Assembly: GCA_003952965.2 (NCBI GenBank)
Contig: RXIC02000113.1
Span: forward strand, 62,001-126,000
DNA: 64,000 nt
Source of the DNA: Morella rubra
Lineage: Eukaryota; Streptophyta; Magnoliopsida; Fagales; Myricaceae
Direction: 5' to 3'
Shown: piece after piece, positions 39,863-50,309 of the stretch
Layout: every line of letters begins with the position of its first letter
Position numbering within the stretch: position 1 is the stretch's first letter
Program-made: the position numbers and the translations under genes
Notes under the pieces: model-generated
Database searches by the model: none
The model's input: only the letters and a program-made list of their open reading frames with translations
What the model was told of the DNA's origin: nothing

Positions 39863-42800
39863 TCATGTCAAAATCTTTGTCTTAGAACTCTCAAGATCAG
39901 TACCCATTGCTACTCTCCCGATACTTGTTCCAGCAATGTATCCGCCAGACCAAGCATTCTGAAATAAGGACGAATCAAAGACCAGATCAGAATGGTTTAA
40001 TGTCTCCCTTCTTTATAGGAGAGGAAGAGAGCCGAATAATTGTCAAACGGATAAATTGACTATTGACGTTTTATGACTCCACAGCTTTAAATGTTACAAA
40101 AGGATGCATTGCTTTACCTGGAAATTATAACCGCCAGTTACCCCATCAACATCCAGTACCTGCACATGACCCTACCTTGTGAGTAAAAAATGGTCCTTCA
40201 ACGATTTCATTGCGTGTGAGTGAAAGGAAAGCCAATAAGTACCCATGAACAGTACCTCTCCCGCAAAGTATAAATGTGAATGTATTCTGCTTTCCATTGT
40301 GTTCAGCCAGATCTTCACAAGGGACAAGCAAACAGAGTCATTTTATGTATGGAGAAGGGAGAAGGGAGAAGGGAGATGGGCGAAGGGGTTTTTTTTTTTT
40401 TTGTGTGGATGGGGGAAGGAGAGAGAGAAGACCTCGGAAAGCAGGACACCTCCAGCAGTGACAAATTCATCCTTAAATTGTCCCTTCACCATGAAAGAAC
40501 ACAAATCATCTCCAGAAAGAATGACAACTGTAAGGAACTAAAAAAGTTCCAAGTGTTACCTTTCCTGTCACTGTGAAGGTACAATGCTTTAATAGGGAAG
40601 CAATGGAAGTTAACGAATTATTTGAAATGGAAGCCCACAATATATCTCCAGATAAACCCTGAAAATAAATAGAAAGTTTTTATCATCCTTGTAGGAAATT
40701 CCACAGGAAGACAGCACATGATCTCTTTATTTGTAATAACAATTGAACCTCACGATCCAATAAGTATTTCCAAAGTCTCTTGACAAGGCCAAATTCTGAA
40801 GGACATGAATTGAGCATTTTTTGCTTCTGCAGAAATGCGGGCAAACAAACACAGAATCATCTATTCAAGTACAATGAAAGAACATAATATTTTACGGAGT
40901 AACAATAATAATTACCAAGGAAATATTGTTATTCAAAAAGAAAATCCAGCACCTTACTTAGGACTTCATAGTTGAAATAAGGTTTATGGACTAACCTAAG
41001 TAATTCTTGCTAAAAAGCATCTGAACGCGAGTTTGCTAACCTCAAGTTTACGGATGAGTTTGCTACATTGGGTTTCATGTAATGACGCTTCCCACATTGA
41101 AATTCCTACACCAACTTAAATTACTGATCTACTCCTATGCACGCAAACCCACAAAGAATTTTCAGTCTACCATGAGTTATCGCTAAACCATCCTGGCAAC
41201 CTTATTGGAAAACCGTTCCCACTTCCAGCTGAACAGATTACAAGAACGAAGCATAGAACAGTGATTACCACAAACCGATTCTTGTGTTGACTAAGTATGG
41301 ACTTCACATCTTCTATGTGCAAGTCGGGTGTAAAGTCCACAACCAGTGTCCCTGCATAGAATCCATCAAGTTGCAGTGATGAAAAAATTCAATTAAAAGA
41401 AGAAAGAAATTCCCTTACCTTTGTAACTTGAGTTGAATAGATCACGGGCCCCCCAAGCTGATAGCCGAAGAATTGCAGGTCCACTGAGTCCCCAGTGTGT
41501 TACCAACATGGGCCCAACCTAAAATCCCATGTTTCTTGTCACATTATACACATTACTGCGTATTTAGAAGGTCAAAATCAGAGGAACATGCCTGTGTGAG
41601 CTGTGGTATGTTCCTTAGGACATTTGCTAATTTCAAGTGCACTTTAACTTTAGCAAAAGTCACCTGGCACAAAAACAGTAGAGATATATTAACTGGGCTA
41701 TGCAGTTAGCATATAAAAATGATCATCAAACCATTGTCGTAAAGCAGCTATAACTTGGAATCCTGTAGCAGACAAATGCTAAATGCCATACAAATTGAAG
41801 CCATTGCTATAAAAATGATAAAGAAAAATGGAACCATTATGCTATCAAAACCAGAATAGCTACATTATATAAGCTCTCCACACAGGAGATGTGGGATTAA
41901 TTGCAGATGCTGCATCCAAGCATCAGGTTAGAACACAACTTAATCATTGAACAAGTTCCTGAAAGCTGAGGGAGTAATAAAAAGAACAAGTATCATTCAA
42001 ACAGCCGTTGCATGGTATAACTATCTTTTTCGACATTACCATTATCTGCAAAAAAATAAAGTCCTTACATATTTTTCGGCTAGTTCTTTCACTGTTAAAC
42101 TCAAGAAATTGAGAATTATTGGTCACTGCTGCTTGCACAAATAAGCATTATTAGGATTATTTGTTATTTTTTCTCTCATGGATACATGCATTGCATAAGA
42201 AACAGTAAACAAAATCTTTTAGCTATTGTAAACGAGCAGTTGACTGAGGATTAAATCATGGCCAAGAAGAAACTGATGATTAAATTGAGATAGATAGACA
42301 CTACTCCTGCCAACTCTGCCAGCTGAGGGTCCTCAATCTTGAAAGTAAATAAGCTTGGCACTGGATCTACAATTGAATGACCAAGCTGAGTAGCCAGACT
42401 ATAACCCTGTATGAAGGATAAAAACAACTTATCAAGAATCTAACCCATGTATATGACAAACGAAACGAGGTCAATTTTCTTCACAACCTGCCGACTACTA
42501 CCGGTAGCAATCAATACATAATCAGCTTCGACATAGTCAACATAATCAATTGTCCGCTTCTCAATCTTGAGAAGGAATTTTCCAACACCAGCGGCAGAAG
42601 CTGTTGTCACAACTTTTCCAGTCTGCAGAGAAACTGAGAAAGGAACTCGCATTTTAGCATAGACAGTTCACGACATAGAGTCCGCTATATGGACTATCAC
42701 TCAAGCTCTGGAAAACAACACAAACCAAGAACAGAACTACAGACAAGGCTGCTCATTGATGGCCCGAAGAAATTTTTTGGTGCTTTATGGACTTAAAATT

Positions 42801-44598
42801 TGTGATATTAATATCCAACATATGGTTGTACAAAATTGTGCAGCAGTATCATACGCCTCTTCAAAAAGGGTTAAAAAAAAAAAAAACATTTTGCAACGCA
42901 TTAGATACCATTATCAATAGAAACAGACTACTTGTTATGTAATAGCCATAACTTCTTATGACAGAAATCAGGATTCCAGCATCTTCCATACCGTGAAAAC
43001 ACAGAAGCAAGGACTGTTGTTCCATAATCCACATTGCATTAAGAAATCCTCCTTCTTGGGTCTACATAAGGAGTATGTAGTTGAAGGTGTGTTCAGAGTA
43101 GTGTTTCACTGATGAGATTCTCTACTTTTCCTGATACCCTGCTGCCATAGAGGTACGCTACTACCAAACCCAAGATCCTATCTAGCCCCCAAATTGCGAT
43201 GCATGTGCTATCACGTGAGGTAAATACAAATGCCTAGAGTCCACTGCATACAATCACAATATATTCGATGCAAGATACATGAAAGTGTTATCATAAGCCA
43301 CTTGGTATACAAGCATACCTCCAATCTTTGTTGCTTTGGACATGAGACAATCAATTATCGAAGAAGAACTGTTGCTGACAGGAAATACCCTCCCATCCTC
43401 CTCAATCTATGAAAAGAAAAACATACATTACACATGAATAGTTTATAAAAGAAACGAGTGACAAGCAGCTTTGTAGCAAACCTTAAGTTCCACCCCATGA
43501 TCAGAAAACCAGGACATGGTATCCGCTGGGCCGTGCATGTTAAAAAAAGATCCTCTCATTTCTTTATGACCTCTAGGATAATGTTCTGCCAGAGTCTGAG
43601 AGCAATTCATTATTGAAAAAATTGTAGAAAAGTTTAGTCCAATGACCCAAATAGGAAAAAGGCAGAAAGCACCATAATGATCCTAAACTGTGCATAAATG
43701 TGTTCTTTTTGTAGTTGCATATATCTTAACAGGACTAAAAGGTGACCGCAGAGGAGCTTTATGAAAGGAACTGAGAAATATCATGATTTTAGTAATTTCC
43801 ATTCCCGGCCTGAACAAACAGAGTTTTTAGAGCCCTGGAGTTTAATGTTATATAAGGTTTAAAATAATATTAGGCATTTCTACTGCTACAGCCCTCCAGC
43901 TCTGCACCAGAAAAGATGATGAATAAGTTATTCAATAGTAGTTAAGAGTTCTGACACTGTTAGCATTGCTACAGGGCATTAGAGAACGTTGGAGAGCTAT
44001 TTCATTGCAAACTTCAGCAACCACTTCACTTTGCAATTTACACATTTTTCAAATAAATGGTATAAAGAGACATTATTATTCCCACCAAATTGTCCGAATA
44101 ATGCCCATTCGTCACATTGCACCGGCCACCTCCAGATATTTTCACCTGCCAACAGAAATATTAGAGAAGAAATGATTAGCAAACTAAGCAAGCAGGATTT
44201 TATAAGACTATCAAATAGACCAGAAACCTTTGATAGAGGTTTCCCTTTCTCCATAACCACCACGTTCAGGTTAGGCGCGACGGTCTTTGCTCTAATTGCT
44301 CCAAACACCCCGGCTGCTCCACCTCCCACTACCACCAAAAGCTCTTCACTTGACTACAAATTAAGAAAACCCAAAAAATCAATAGTAATAAACGAAAAAA
44401 AGAAATCAATCACTTTCCCACTTTTTGATTGGTGAGAGAATTTGTAGATATTACCTTTTGAGCTGAGCGCATGGCAGTTGTAGTAAATATTCTTTTCCTG
44501 GGGGTCAAAATGAGAGAGCCATAGCTTCTTGCGGTGCTTGCTGCTTGCGAGGAAAACCCCTCAAAGTAGAAGATGAAGCGCGCCAAACTGCAGCTCAT
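39863..44598 (-). CDS. FAD/NAD(P)-binding oxidoreductase, HI0933/BaiN-like flavoprotein, likely organellar
   Basis: A two-dinucleotide-binding-fold flavoprotein of the HI0933 (YhiN/BaiN) family; substrate unknown in plants. Sixteen exons (44598-44455, 44353-44228, 44145-44086, 43595-43482, 43406-43319, 42633-42488, 42406-42305, 41663-41592, 41518-41419, 41351-41269, 40826-40749, 40658-40560, 40483-40433, 40312-40256, 40159-40118, 39958-39863) join to 485 aa. The FAD-binding VVVGGGAAG motif is at 55-63, the family signature [10 protein letters not shown] at 94-103, and the C-terminal FAD motif [17 protein letters not shown] about 444-460. The first 48 residues, rich in Ser, Arg and Ala with few acids, look like a transit peptide. 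I start at the ATG at 44598; a longer open frame to 44616 would begin with GTG. The exon 8 donor is GC (41590-41591), giving a 73-bp GC-AG intron. From memory it resembles Arabidopsis At5g39940. It is divergent from the PPR gene 253 bp away. Confidence 0.94.
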
Positions 44599-44851
44599 GG
44601 GTACTGCTATTGCCACTCTGAAAGCTCTGGTGTAAGTAGGCCAAGCGAGGGAATCTGGTGGGGTAGGATCAGGGCGGTATCCTGCGGACTATGGCTAATA
44701 CGGTTGCAGTTTGTCTATTGGCACTGTTGTGGCATGCATTTCAAGTACTTCACCATCGTGACATAAACTACATGTCGTGAACACAAATCGTCTTCCGTGA
44801 CTCCTTTCCAGTCGTTGTTTCCTTTCGCATCCCCTTCAATAATGCTAGCAC
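44599..44851. promoter_or_regulatory. Short divergent promoter between flavoprotein and PPR genes
   Basis: Only 253 bp separate the start codons of the minus-strand flavoprotein and the plus-strand PPR gene, so both 5' UTRs and core promoters must share or overlap in this space. No clear TATA box on either strand was identified. Shared regulation is an inference from the distance. Confidence 0.55.
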
Positions 44852-46354
44852 ATGACCCAGCTCCTCCCACACAGCCCCACGGCCCCCACCAGCACCATCC
44901 AAGCATGGAAGCGGTGCATGTCCCTTGCGCAGCGCTGCACCACCATGCGCCAACTCAAGCCCATCCACGCAAGCTTCCTCGTACACGGACTCCACCACCA
45001 AAATTACGCCATCAGCAAACTCCTCGCCTTTTGCGCGCTCTCAGACACCGGCAGCCTTTCTTACGCCTCCCTCATATTTAGCCATACCCAAACACCCAAC
45101 TTGTTTATCTACAACACCATCATGAGAGGTTATTCCCGCAGTTCACAGCCTCAACTTACCCTTCATTACTTCCTCCTTATGTTGAAAGCTAGTAACTTAG
45201 CTCCCGACCACCACTCGTTTCATTTCGTTCTTTTGGCTTGCGCAAATGCCAGATTGGTACTCGAGGGAAAGCAAGTTCATAATTGCGTAATGAAAAATGG
45301 ATTAGTTTTACATATGCAGACGGCGGTTATTAGATTTTATGTGAAGTGCAAGGTTTTGGATGATGCCCAGAAAGTGTTCGACGAAAATCCTTGTTTAGAT
45401 GTTATTCAGTGGAATGTTCTTATGAATGGCTATGTTAAGTGTAATTTGGCTTTTGAGGCTTTGAAGCTTTTCCGGCATATGTTGGCACTTGGAGGTGAGC
45501 CAGATGAATTTTGTGTTACTACTGTGCTCACAGCTTGTGCTCGAATGGAGGCGCTATCGCAGGGGAAATGGATACATGAGTATGTTAAGAAGAGGAAAGG
45601 GATGGAATTAGATGTGTTTGTCGCAACTGCGCTGGTTGATATGTATGCCAAGTGTGGGTGCCTAGACATGGCTGAGGAAGTTTTTGAGCGGATGCCTAAA
45701 AGGAACGTGTTCTCATGGGCTGCCATGATTGGAGGGTTGGCAGTGCATGGGTATGCAACGAAGGCAATTTATTGCTTGGAGAGGATGCAGGTAGATGATG
45801 GGTTAAGGCCTGATGGTGTTGTCCTTCTTGGGGTTCTAATGGCGTGTACACACGCAGGACTGCAAGAGGAAGGCCAATTGCTGTTGAATAACATGGAATC
45901 TCGATATGGTATTATACCCCAACATGAGCACTATAGTTGCATGGTGGACTTGCTTTGTAGAGCTGGTCAATTAGATGAAGCACTTCAACTCATAAGAAGA
46001 ATGCCAATGAAGCCACTTGCATCTGTCTGGGGTGCTTTACTGAGTGGTTGTCAAATTCGTAACAATGTTAATGTTGCAGAGCTTGCCGTTAGAGAGCTTG
46101 TAGCGCTAGAAAATGACTACGGGGCAGAAGAAGACGGAGTTTATGTTCAATTGGCTAACATCTATTTAAGCGCACGGAGAGTTGAAGATGCACGTAGAAT
46201 AAGGAGAATGATTGGAGATAGAAGACTCAAGAAAACACCCGGCTGTAGTATGATAGAGGTCGATGGCAAGGTGAATGAATTTGTTTCAGGGGATGTGTCC
46301 CATTTTCATAGAGCTCAGATATGTGCGATGCTGGAGCTACTGTCCCTTGAGTAA
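44852..46354 (+). CDS. Pentatricopeptide repeat protein, PLS class with E-type C-terminus
   Basis: An intronless 500-residue PPR protein, expected to bind organellar RNA and to act as a site-recognition factor in C-to-U RNA editing. Tandem repeats run from about residue 70 to 410; characteristic pieces are ALVDMYAKCGCLDMAEEVF and the preceding TACARMEALSQGKWIHEYV. The E motif follows (HYSCMVDLLCRAGQLDEAL, then LASVWGALLSGC) and the protein ends in an E+-like tail, SGDVSHFHRAQICAMLELL, without a DYW deaminase domain, so it would need a partner deaminase. The start ATG at 44852 gives a short N-terminus before IQAWKRCMSLAQRC; whether it targets mitochondria or chloroplast is not clear. A closest relative could be the At3g28640/At3g28660 group, from memory and uncertain. 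Head-to-head with the flavoprotein gene. Confidence 0.93.
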   Translation: MTQLLPHSPTAPTSTIQAWKRCMSLAQRCTTMRQLKPIHASFLVHGLHHQNYAISKLLAFCALSDTGSLSYASLIFSHTQTPNLFIYNTIMRGYSRSSQPQLTLHYFLLMLKASNLAPDHHSFHFVLLACANARLVLEGKQVHNCVMKNGLVLHMQTAVIRFYVKCKVLDDAQKVFDENPCLDVIQWNVLMNGYVKCNLAFEALKLFRHMLALGGEPDEFCVTTVLTACARMEALSQGKWIHEYVKKRKGMELDVFVATALVDMYAKCGCLDMAEEVFERMPKRNVFSWAAMIGGLAVHGYATKAIYCLERMQVDDGLRPDGVVLLGVLMACTHAGLQEEGQLLLNNMESRYGIIPQHEHYSCMVDLLCRAGQLDEALQLIRRMPMKPLASVWGALLSGCQIRNNVNVAELAVRELVALENDYGAEEDGVYVQLANIYLSARRVEDARRIRRMIGDRRLKKTPGCSMIEVDGKVNEFVSGDVSHFHRAQICAMLELLSLE

Positions 46355-46762
46355 TTATATAAGATCATTGTTACAATACACTGATACATGTAGTTTTAGA
46401 TTGCGAATAATTATTAAACGAGTCTCTCGGAGTCCCATGAACTTGAAGATCTTGGTTTCTGGTACAGCCGTGGAGGCAAATTTTTGGTGACGGGATGTAT
46501 GGCAACCATTTGTATTTGCATCTGACATCATCAGAGATAGAATTCTCATTGCAACTCGTACAATCATGAAAGCATGCTAAGAACTAGAAGCCATGTGCAA
46601 GATCCTAAACATTGTAAATGATTAACACATTGATCACAAACTTATCCTGATCAGACTTACTGACGTATACAGTTTACCACGTCGTAGAGCAGCATCAATC
46701 ATAGGCAATTATCTGAGGACCAATGGCTTGCACATAAAAAGAAAATAGGTAAAATCTAAAAG
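46355..46762. other. Convergent 3' region between PPR and DUF569 genes
   Basis: No coding sequence is seen in the 408 bp between the PPR stop and the DUF569 stop. It should hold both 3' UTRs. Confidence 0.5.
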
Positions 46763-47890
46763 CTACTCTTCCGACGATGAGGGAACGACGACAACATGCA
46801 TGTCAGTATTGTTGGGAGGAAGATGTAAATGAAGGGGATAAAGTCTGCCATTCAAGGGATTGCAAGAACACACGAGGATATCACTGAGTCCCGTCTCGTC
46901 CTTCAACTTTTTCTTCAACTCCTCCACGGTACTTCCCCTGAATGTGAAGGAAAGTTCACCGGATTCATCGTCAACGTCTCCTTTTTCATTCGCCACGTTA
47001 TAATAGATAATCCTGCCCTTGGTTTTCACAGGCGAACTGTGTAACTCATCATTCATCTGCATTTCACAGAACACGTAAATCTTTCCGCTAAACATCAATT
47101 AATTTCTAAACATCACTTCCAAAATGAAATGTTTTCTCAAATTTCCAGCTTTCAGTATCTAGTGCACAAATGCAACATTCGCAATTGAATCATTGAAGCA
47201 GGTTAGATGACTGGGTTTCAAATCTTTATGATAAATTCTTTAACTCGTTGCTATTACTGAATATAAATATGATTATTATTGAAATCTCATGGCAGTCAAA
47301 CTGGCCATAAGTGAATCAAAGCAAACCTCTTCTCTCAGACTGGAGGATGAAAGTTCAATTTTGAAGCTTGCTTCTGAAGCTATAGAATCCACTCGACTAG
47401 TGTGCTGTGATGCCAATAATTCACGTGGTGGACTAGATTTCACTCGAATCTCTAGCACGTCCACATCCCACAAAACCCAATCGTGCGTTGCAGTTCTATG
47501 TGGAATATCATGCGTGATGGAGTTCCTCCAAGGTGGGACGCCACCATTTGCGCGCAAGTATTGGCCATAACGCGTCTTGAGCCTGACCTGGAACCCTTCT
47601 CTTATGGGCTCCCATTCCAACGACGAATCCAATCTTTGTGGCAGTGTTTGTAGGACTTTCTTTCCTGTCAGTCCCAATAGAAACGGAATGTTGGAGGCTG
47701 TTAAGTACTTTCCGTAACAGCTTTTGAGACGTAAAACGTTGGAGTTCTCAACGAACTCCACAGTCCATCTAGCATTCTTGATCGAGCCCTTGCGGTCTTG
47801 GCTGACCGATTCTTCATCATCCTCTGCTAGTAGGTACTTTTCGTGGTGGCTCTGGAGGCGTACTGCTTGGGCCTTTCGAAAGAGTTCCAT
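46763..47890 (-). CDS. DUF569 (fascin/actin-cross-linking-like) protein
   Basis: Two exons, 47890-47327 and 47056-46763, join in frame to 285 aa. Residues 1-145 form the DUF569 beta-trefoil-like unit (MELFRKAQAVRLQSHHEKYL, then KSCYGKYLTAS and KTRYGQYLRANGG, the repeated G-[KQ]-YL pattern of fascin-like folds). The C-terminal part after residue 195 carries the family's second conserved block (GRIIYYNVA, FTFRGSTVEELKKKL, CNPLNGRLYPLHLHLPPNN). The start is the ATG at 47890; the open frame to 47905 begins with TTG. Many plant DUF569 proteins share this two-part layout. The molecular role is unknown; actin cross-linking is suggested only by fold similarity. Confidence 0.9.
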
Positions 47891-48018
47891 AACAATCTGG
47901 GCCAATTGGATCAGATTTTGTGCGTTAAATCAGAAATCTAAGAATGGACGATTCATTGACAAAAGCCTACCATCGAACAAGGGTATTGATCAATTTTTTG
48001 TTTCGTTTTGTTGTGTAC

Positions 48019-48232
48019 CTGATTTTGAAGAAGCCGCTGATCCCAAACAATCTTCTGCTATTGACGGAGGGAATTTGACAAAAGTTGAGGATTTTGGATC
48101 TCTCCTTCTTCCACGAACAAAGCTGAGGAAATGTTCGTACAGGATGTGATAAGTATTTGGAGATTTTGCACTGCGCCAGTTTTGGGCAATATCACGGACT
48201 TGAAGAAGAGTATGTCTGATTGATTGCGACAT
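48019..48232 (-). CDS. Unidentified open exon with donor site
   Basis: An ATG at 48232 (just downstream of a GCGCA context) opens 71 codons ending at a possible GT donor at 48018-48017. The protein starts MSQSIRHTLLQVRDIAQNW and includes HILYEHFLSFVRGRRRDPK; composition looks protein-like but I recognise no family. Joining it to the downstream DUF569 exon would be out of frame at the AG nearest the DUF569 start, so it may be an upstream ORF, a separate small gene or the first exon of something else on this strand. Low confidence. Confidence 0.3.
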
Positions 48233-49604
48233 TGCGCGAGCAGAGGACACGATCTGTCATTGCTAAAGGTAGCGTCCACCTTTTGAAAGCTAGACGTCTG
48301 TAAGGCTGTAACCGTGTGTATCTCGCGTTTAATTAGTCAAGAACGGGGTCCCAACTCGTGGTCATAGCTAATTAGAGTAGAAATTGGTTCTAAGCCCTTG
48401 TCTGTTGATTTATATGACTGGGCCGGTATCGAAGCCATGTGATACTTGCTGTAGCACCTTTTCAAGCGGATGACACTGCTGTTGCCTTTGATGAGCTTGA
48501 CAGCCCAATGGGCTTTGTGAGAGGCGCCGTTTTTTAATAGATAGCCTATTATCTATTTTAACGAGTAGATGTGCATGGACGCACAAGAGGCGGCGAAGCC
48601 CCCTAAACTGAACTTACGTTGCAGAACCCTTTTTTTTTTTCCTCGGCAAGTAGTAGATATCATAACTAATAAAAGTCTTAGACAAAGAAGATAGAACGTA
48701 CCCAATATATAATTAGGCCCCTAAACTAAAACATTAAAAGAGTAAGCGAAAAGGAACAAATAACAAAACAATTAAGATAGAGCAGCAAGACTATCGCCGG
48801 GGCCTTGGTCTTCGTTTTTGCCTGTAATATCATAATTGTTTAATTGATGATTTATTAGTCAATGGACTGCAAACAACTTCATTGTAAGAAGAATAATATA
48901 AAGCCACCATATGGTGCATGGGTCTCTAAATTGCTTAAATTGGAGATGATCAATGGACCATTAAACTCTTAATTATCGAGCTTCTTTTGCTTCTCCTGTG
49001 TTCTTGTATATTTATCTTGTTTAATTGAAATTACAGGTTGACGCCTCAATCACGAAATTAAACTCCCTTTTCCGTCACGGATCATCGAAGTTTTTCGCAA
49101 AGTTTTTTTTTTACATTAATTATTTGCTTCTTGACTTCTTGTTGAAGCGTTAATTTCTCTCTCTCCTAGATGCACATTGCAAAATGTGCCATTCGTGGAA
49201 AAAAGGACTCTTGTGTCTTTAGAGTAGAATATAGAAACCTATAGGCTTGAGTGCAGAAGTCTCTAATAATTAGTTTACTGTTACACCAGTATGAAGGGTG
49301 TGGCGTGGCAGTTATTTAACAGTAAAGAAAAAATAACCCAAACCGCTCTTAAGTACCGGATACTAATTGAGTGTGTATAGACTATAGTTTTTCTCAGAAG
49401 TTTCAGAGTTCATGCACATTATCTACTTTTGAAATCGGAAGGTCTCAGTTCTTTTTCTTTTTTCACATGGTCTTTCTGTTTCCCAGCTCTCGTTAGCGGT
49501 CACAGACTCACAAGGACTGCAGTCTGCATCTGTCTACGATCAAAGAAGCCATTTTCAACTTCCAAAGTTAATCCAAACTCCTCCTTTTGTCCTCGCTGCT
49601 TTCG
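48233..49604. other. Intergenic region
   Basis: No gene supported. AT-rich, with short poly-T tracts near 48630 and 49105. The open frame 49429-49761 (+) overlaps the start of the LOB-domain exon in another frame and shows no recognisable motif. Confidence 0.45.
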
Positions 49605-50120
49605 ATGTCGATCCCATTCGCATCTTCGCAAAAGGCTGTTTGCGCTGGATGCAAACAAGAAGGCAGAAATTGCTCAGATGACTGCCCTCTCGCTCGTTTT
49701 TTTCCCAGCGGAACATTCTATGGACTTCGCAAATGGGGAAAGTTTGTTCGGTTCGCAGTAATAACGCTCTCGAATCAAAGAATATTTCCTCTATATATTA
49801 TATTGCTGTGCACTGTACAGCTTTATATAGAATACAATCAGTACCACGAAAGCACGGTAACAGAGAGAATAATATCCTACCAGAAAAGATTCTAACAACG
49901 AAAAGCTATTCTGACGTGGAGAACATAATATTCGGGGATTAGCTGTGGGTGGTGTGTTGACACGCAGAACCTAAAGAAGATCCTAAATGATGTGCACCCT
50001 GCGCAACAAGACGAGGCAATGAAATGCGTTAAGTTTGAGTCGAATATGCGTGCACTGTCACCTGTTACGGGATGCTGGGGGTTAACACGCCGACTCCATT
50101 GTCAACTGCAACAAGCCTGA
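49605..50120 (+). pseudogene. LOB-domain (LBD) gene with early in-frame stop; possible pseudogene
   Basis: Exon 1 begins at the ATG at 49605 and encodes the LOB zinc-finger-like block CAGCKQEGRNCSDDC, an exact C-x2-C-x6-C-x3-C match, followed by PLARFFPSG. Exon 2 starts after the AG at 49966-49967 and encodes NLKKILNDVHPAQQDEAM then FESNMRALSPVTGC, the second conserved part of the LOB domain. Two donors are possible (before GTTTGT at about 49743 or GTAATA at about 49758); the latter keeps frame, and the GAS block between the halves is poorly conserved. The frame ends at TGA 50118-50120 after HCQLQQA, yet the same frame continues with EELHWVESLVATYENRF for 62 codons to 50309, which looks like the missing end of the leucine-zipper-like region. 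Family members are plant transcription factors of lateral-organ boundaries. Either a truncated protein or a decaying gene. Confidence 0.7.
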
Positions 50121-50309
50121 GAAGAGCTTCACTGGGTCGAATCACTGGTTGCCACGTACGAGAATCGATTCCGATTCAGCCAAATCTCTTCCGATCAGGG
50201 TTTTTCTCCGCAAAATTCAAGCACCGAAGGTCTACGGAGCCAAATGATTTACCCGTCCTTAGATACAATGCTGTTTGCTTTGGAATTGCTGATCGCAGGG
50301 ACAGGGTGA

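Noticed and set aside
44599-44616. Longer N-terminus for the flavoprotein starting at 44616
   Set aside because: The codon there is GTG; the first ATG in frame is at 44598, which is the expected plant start.
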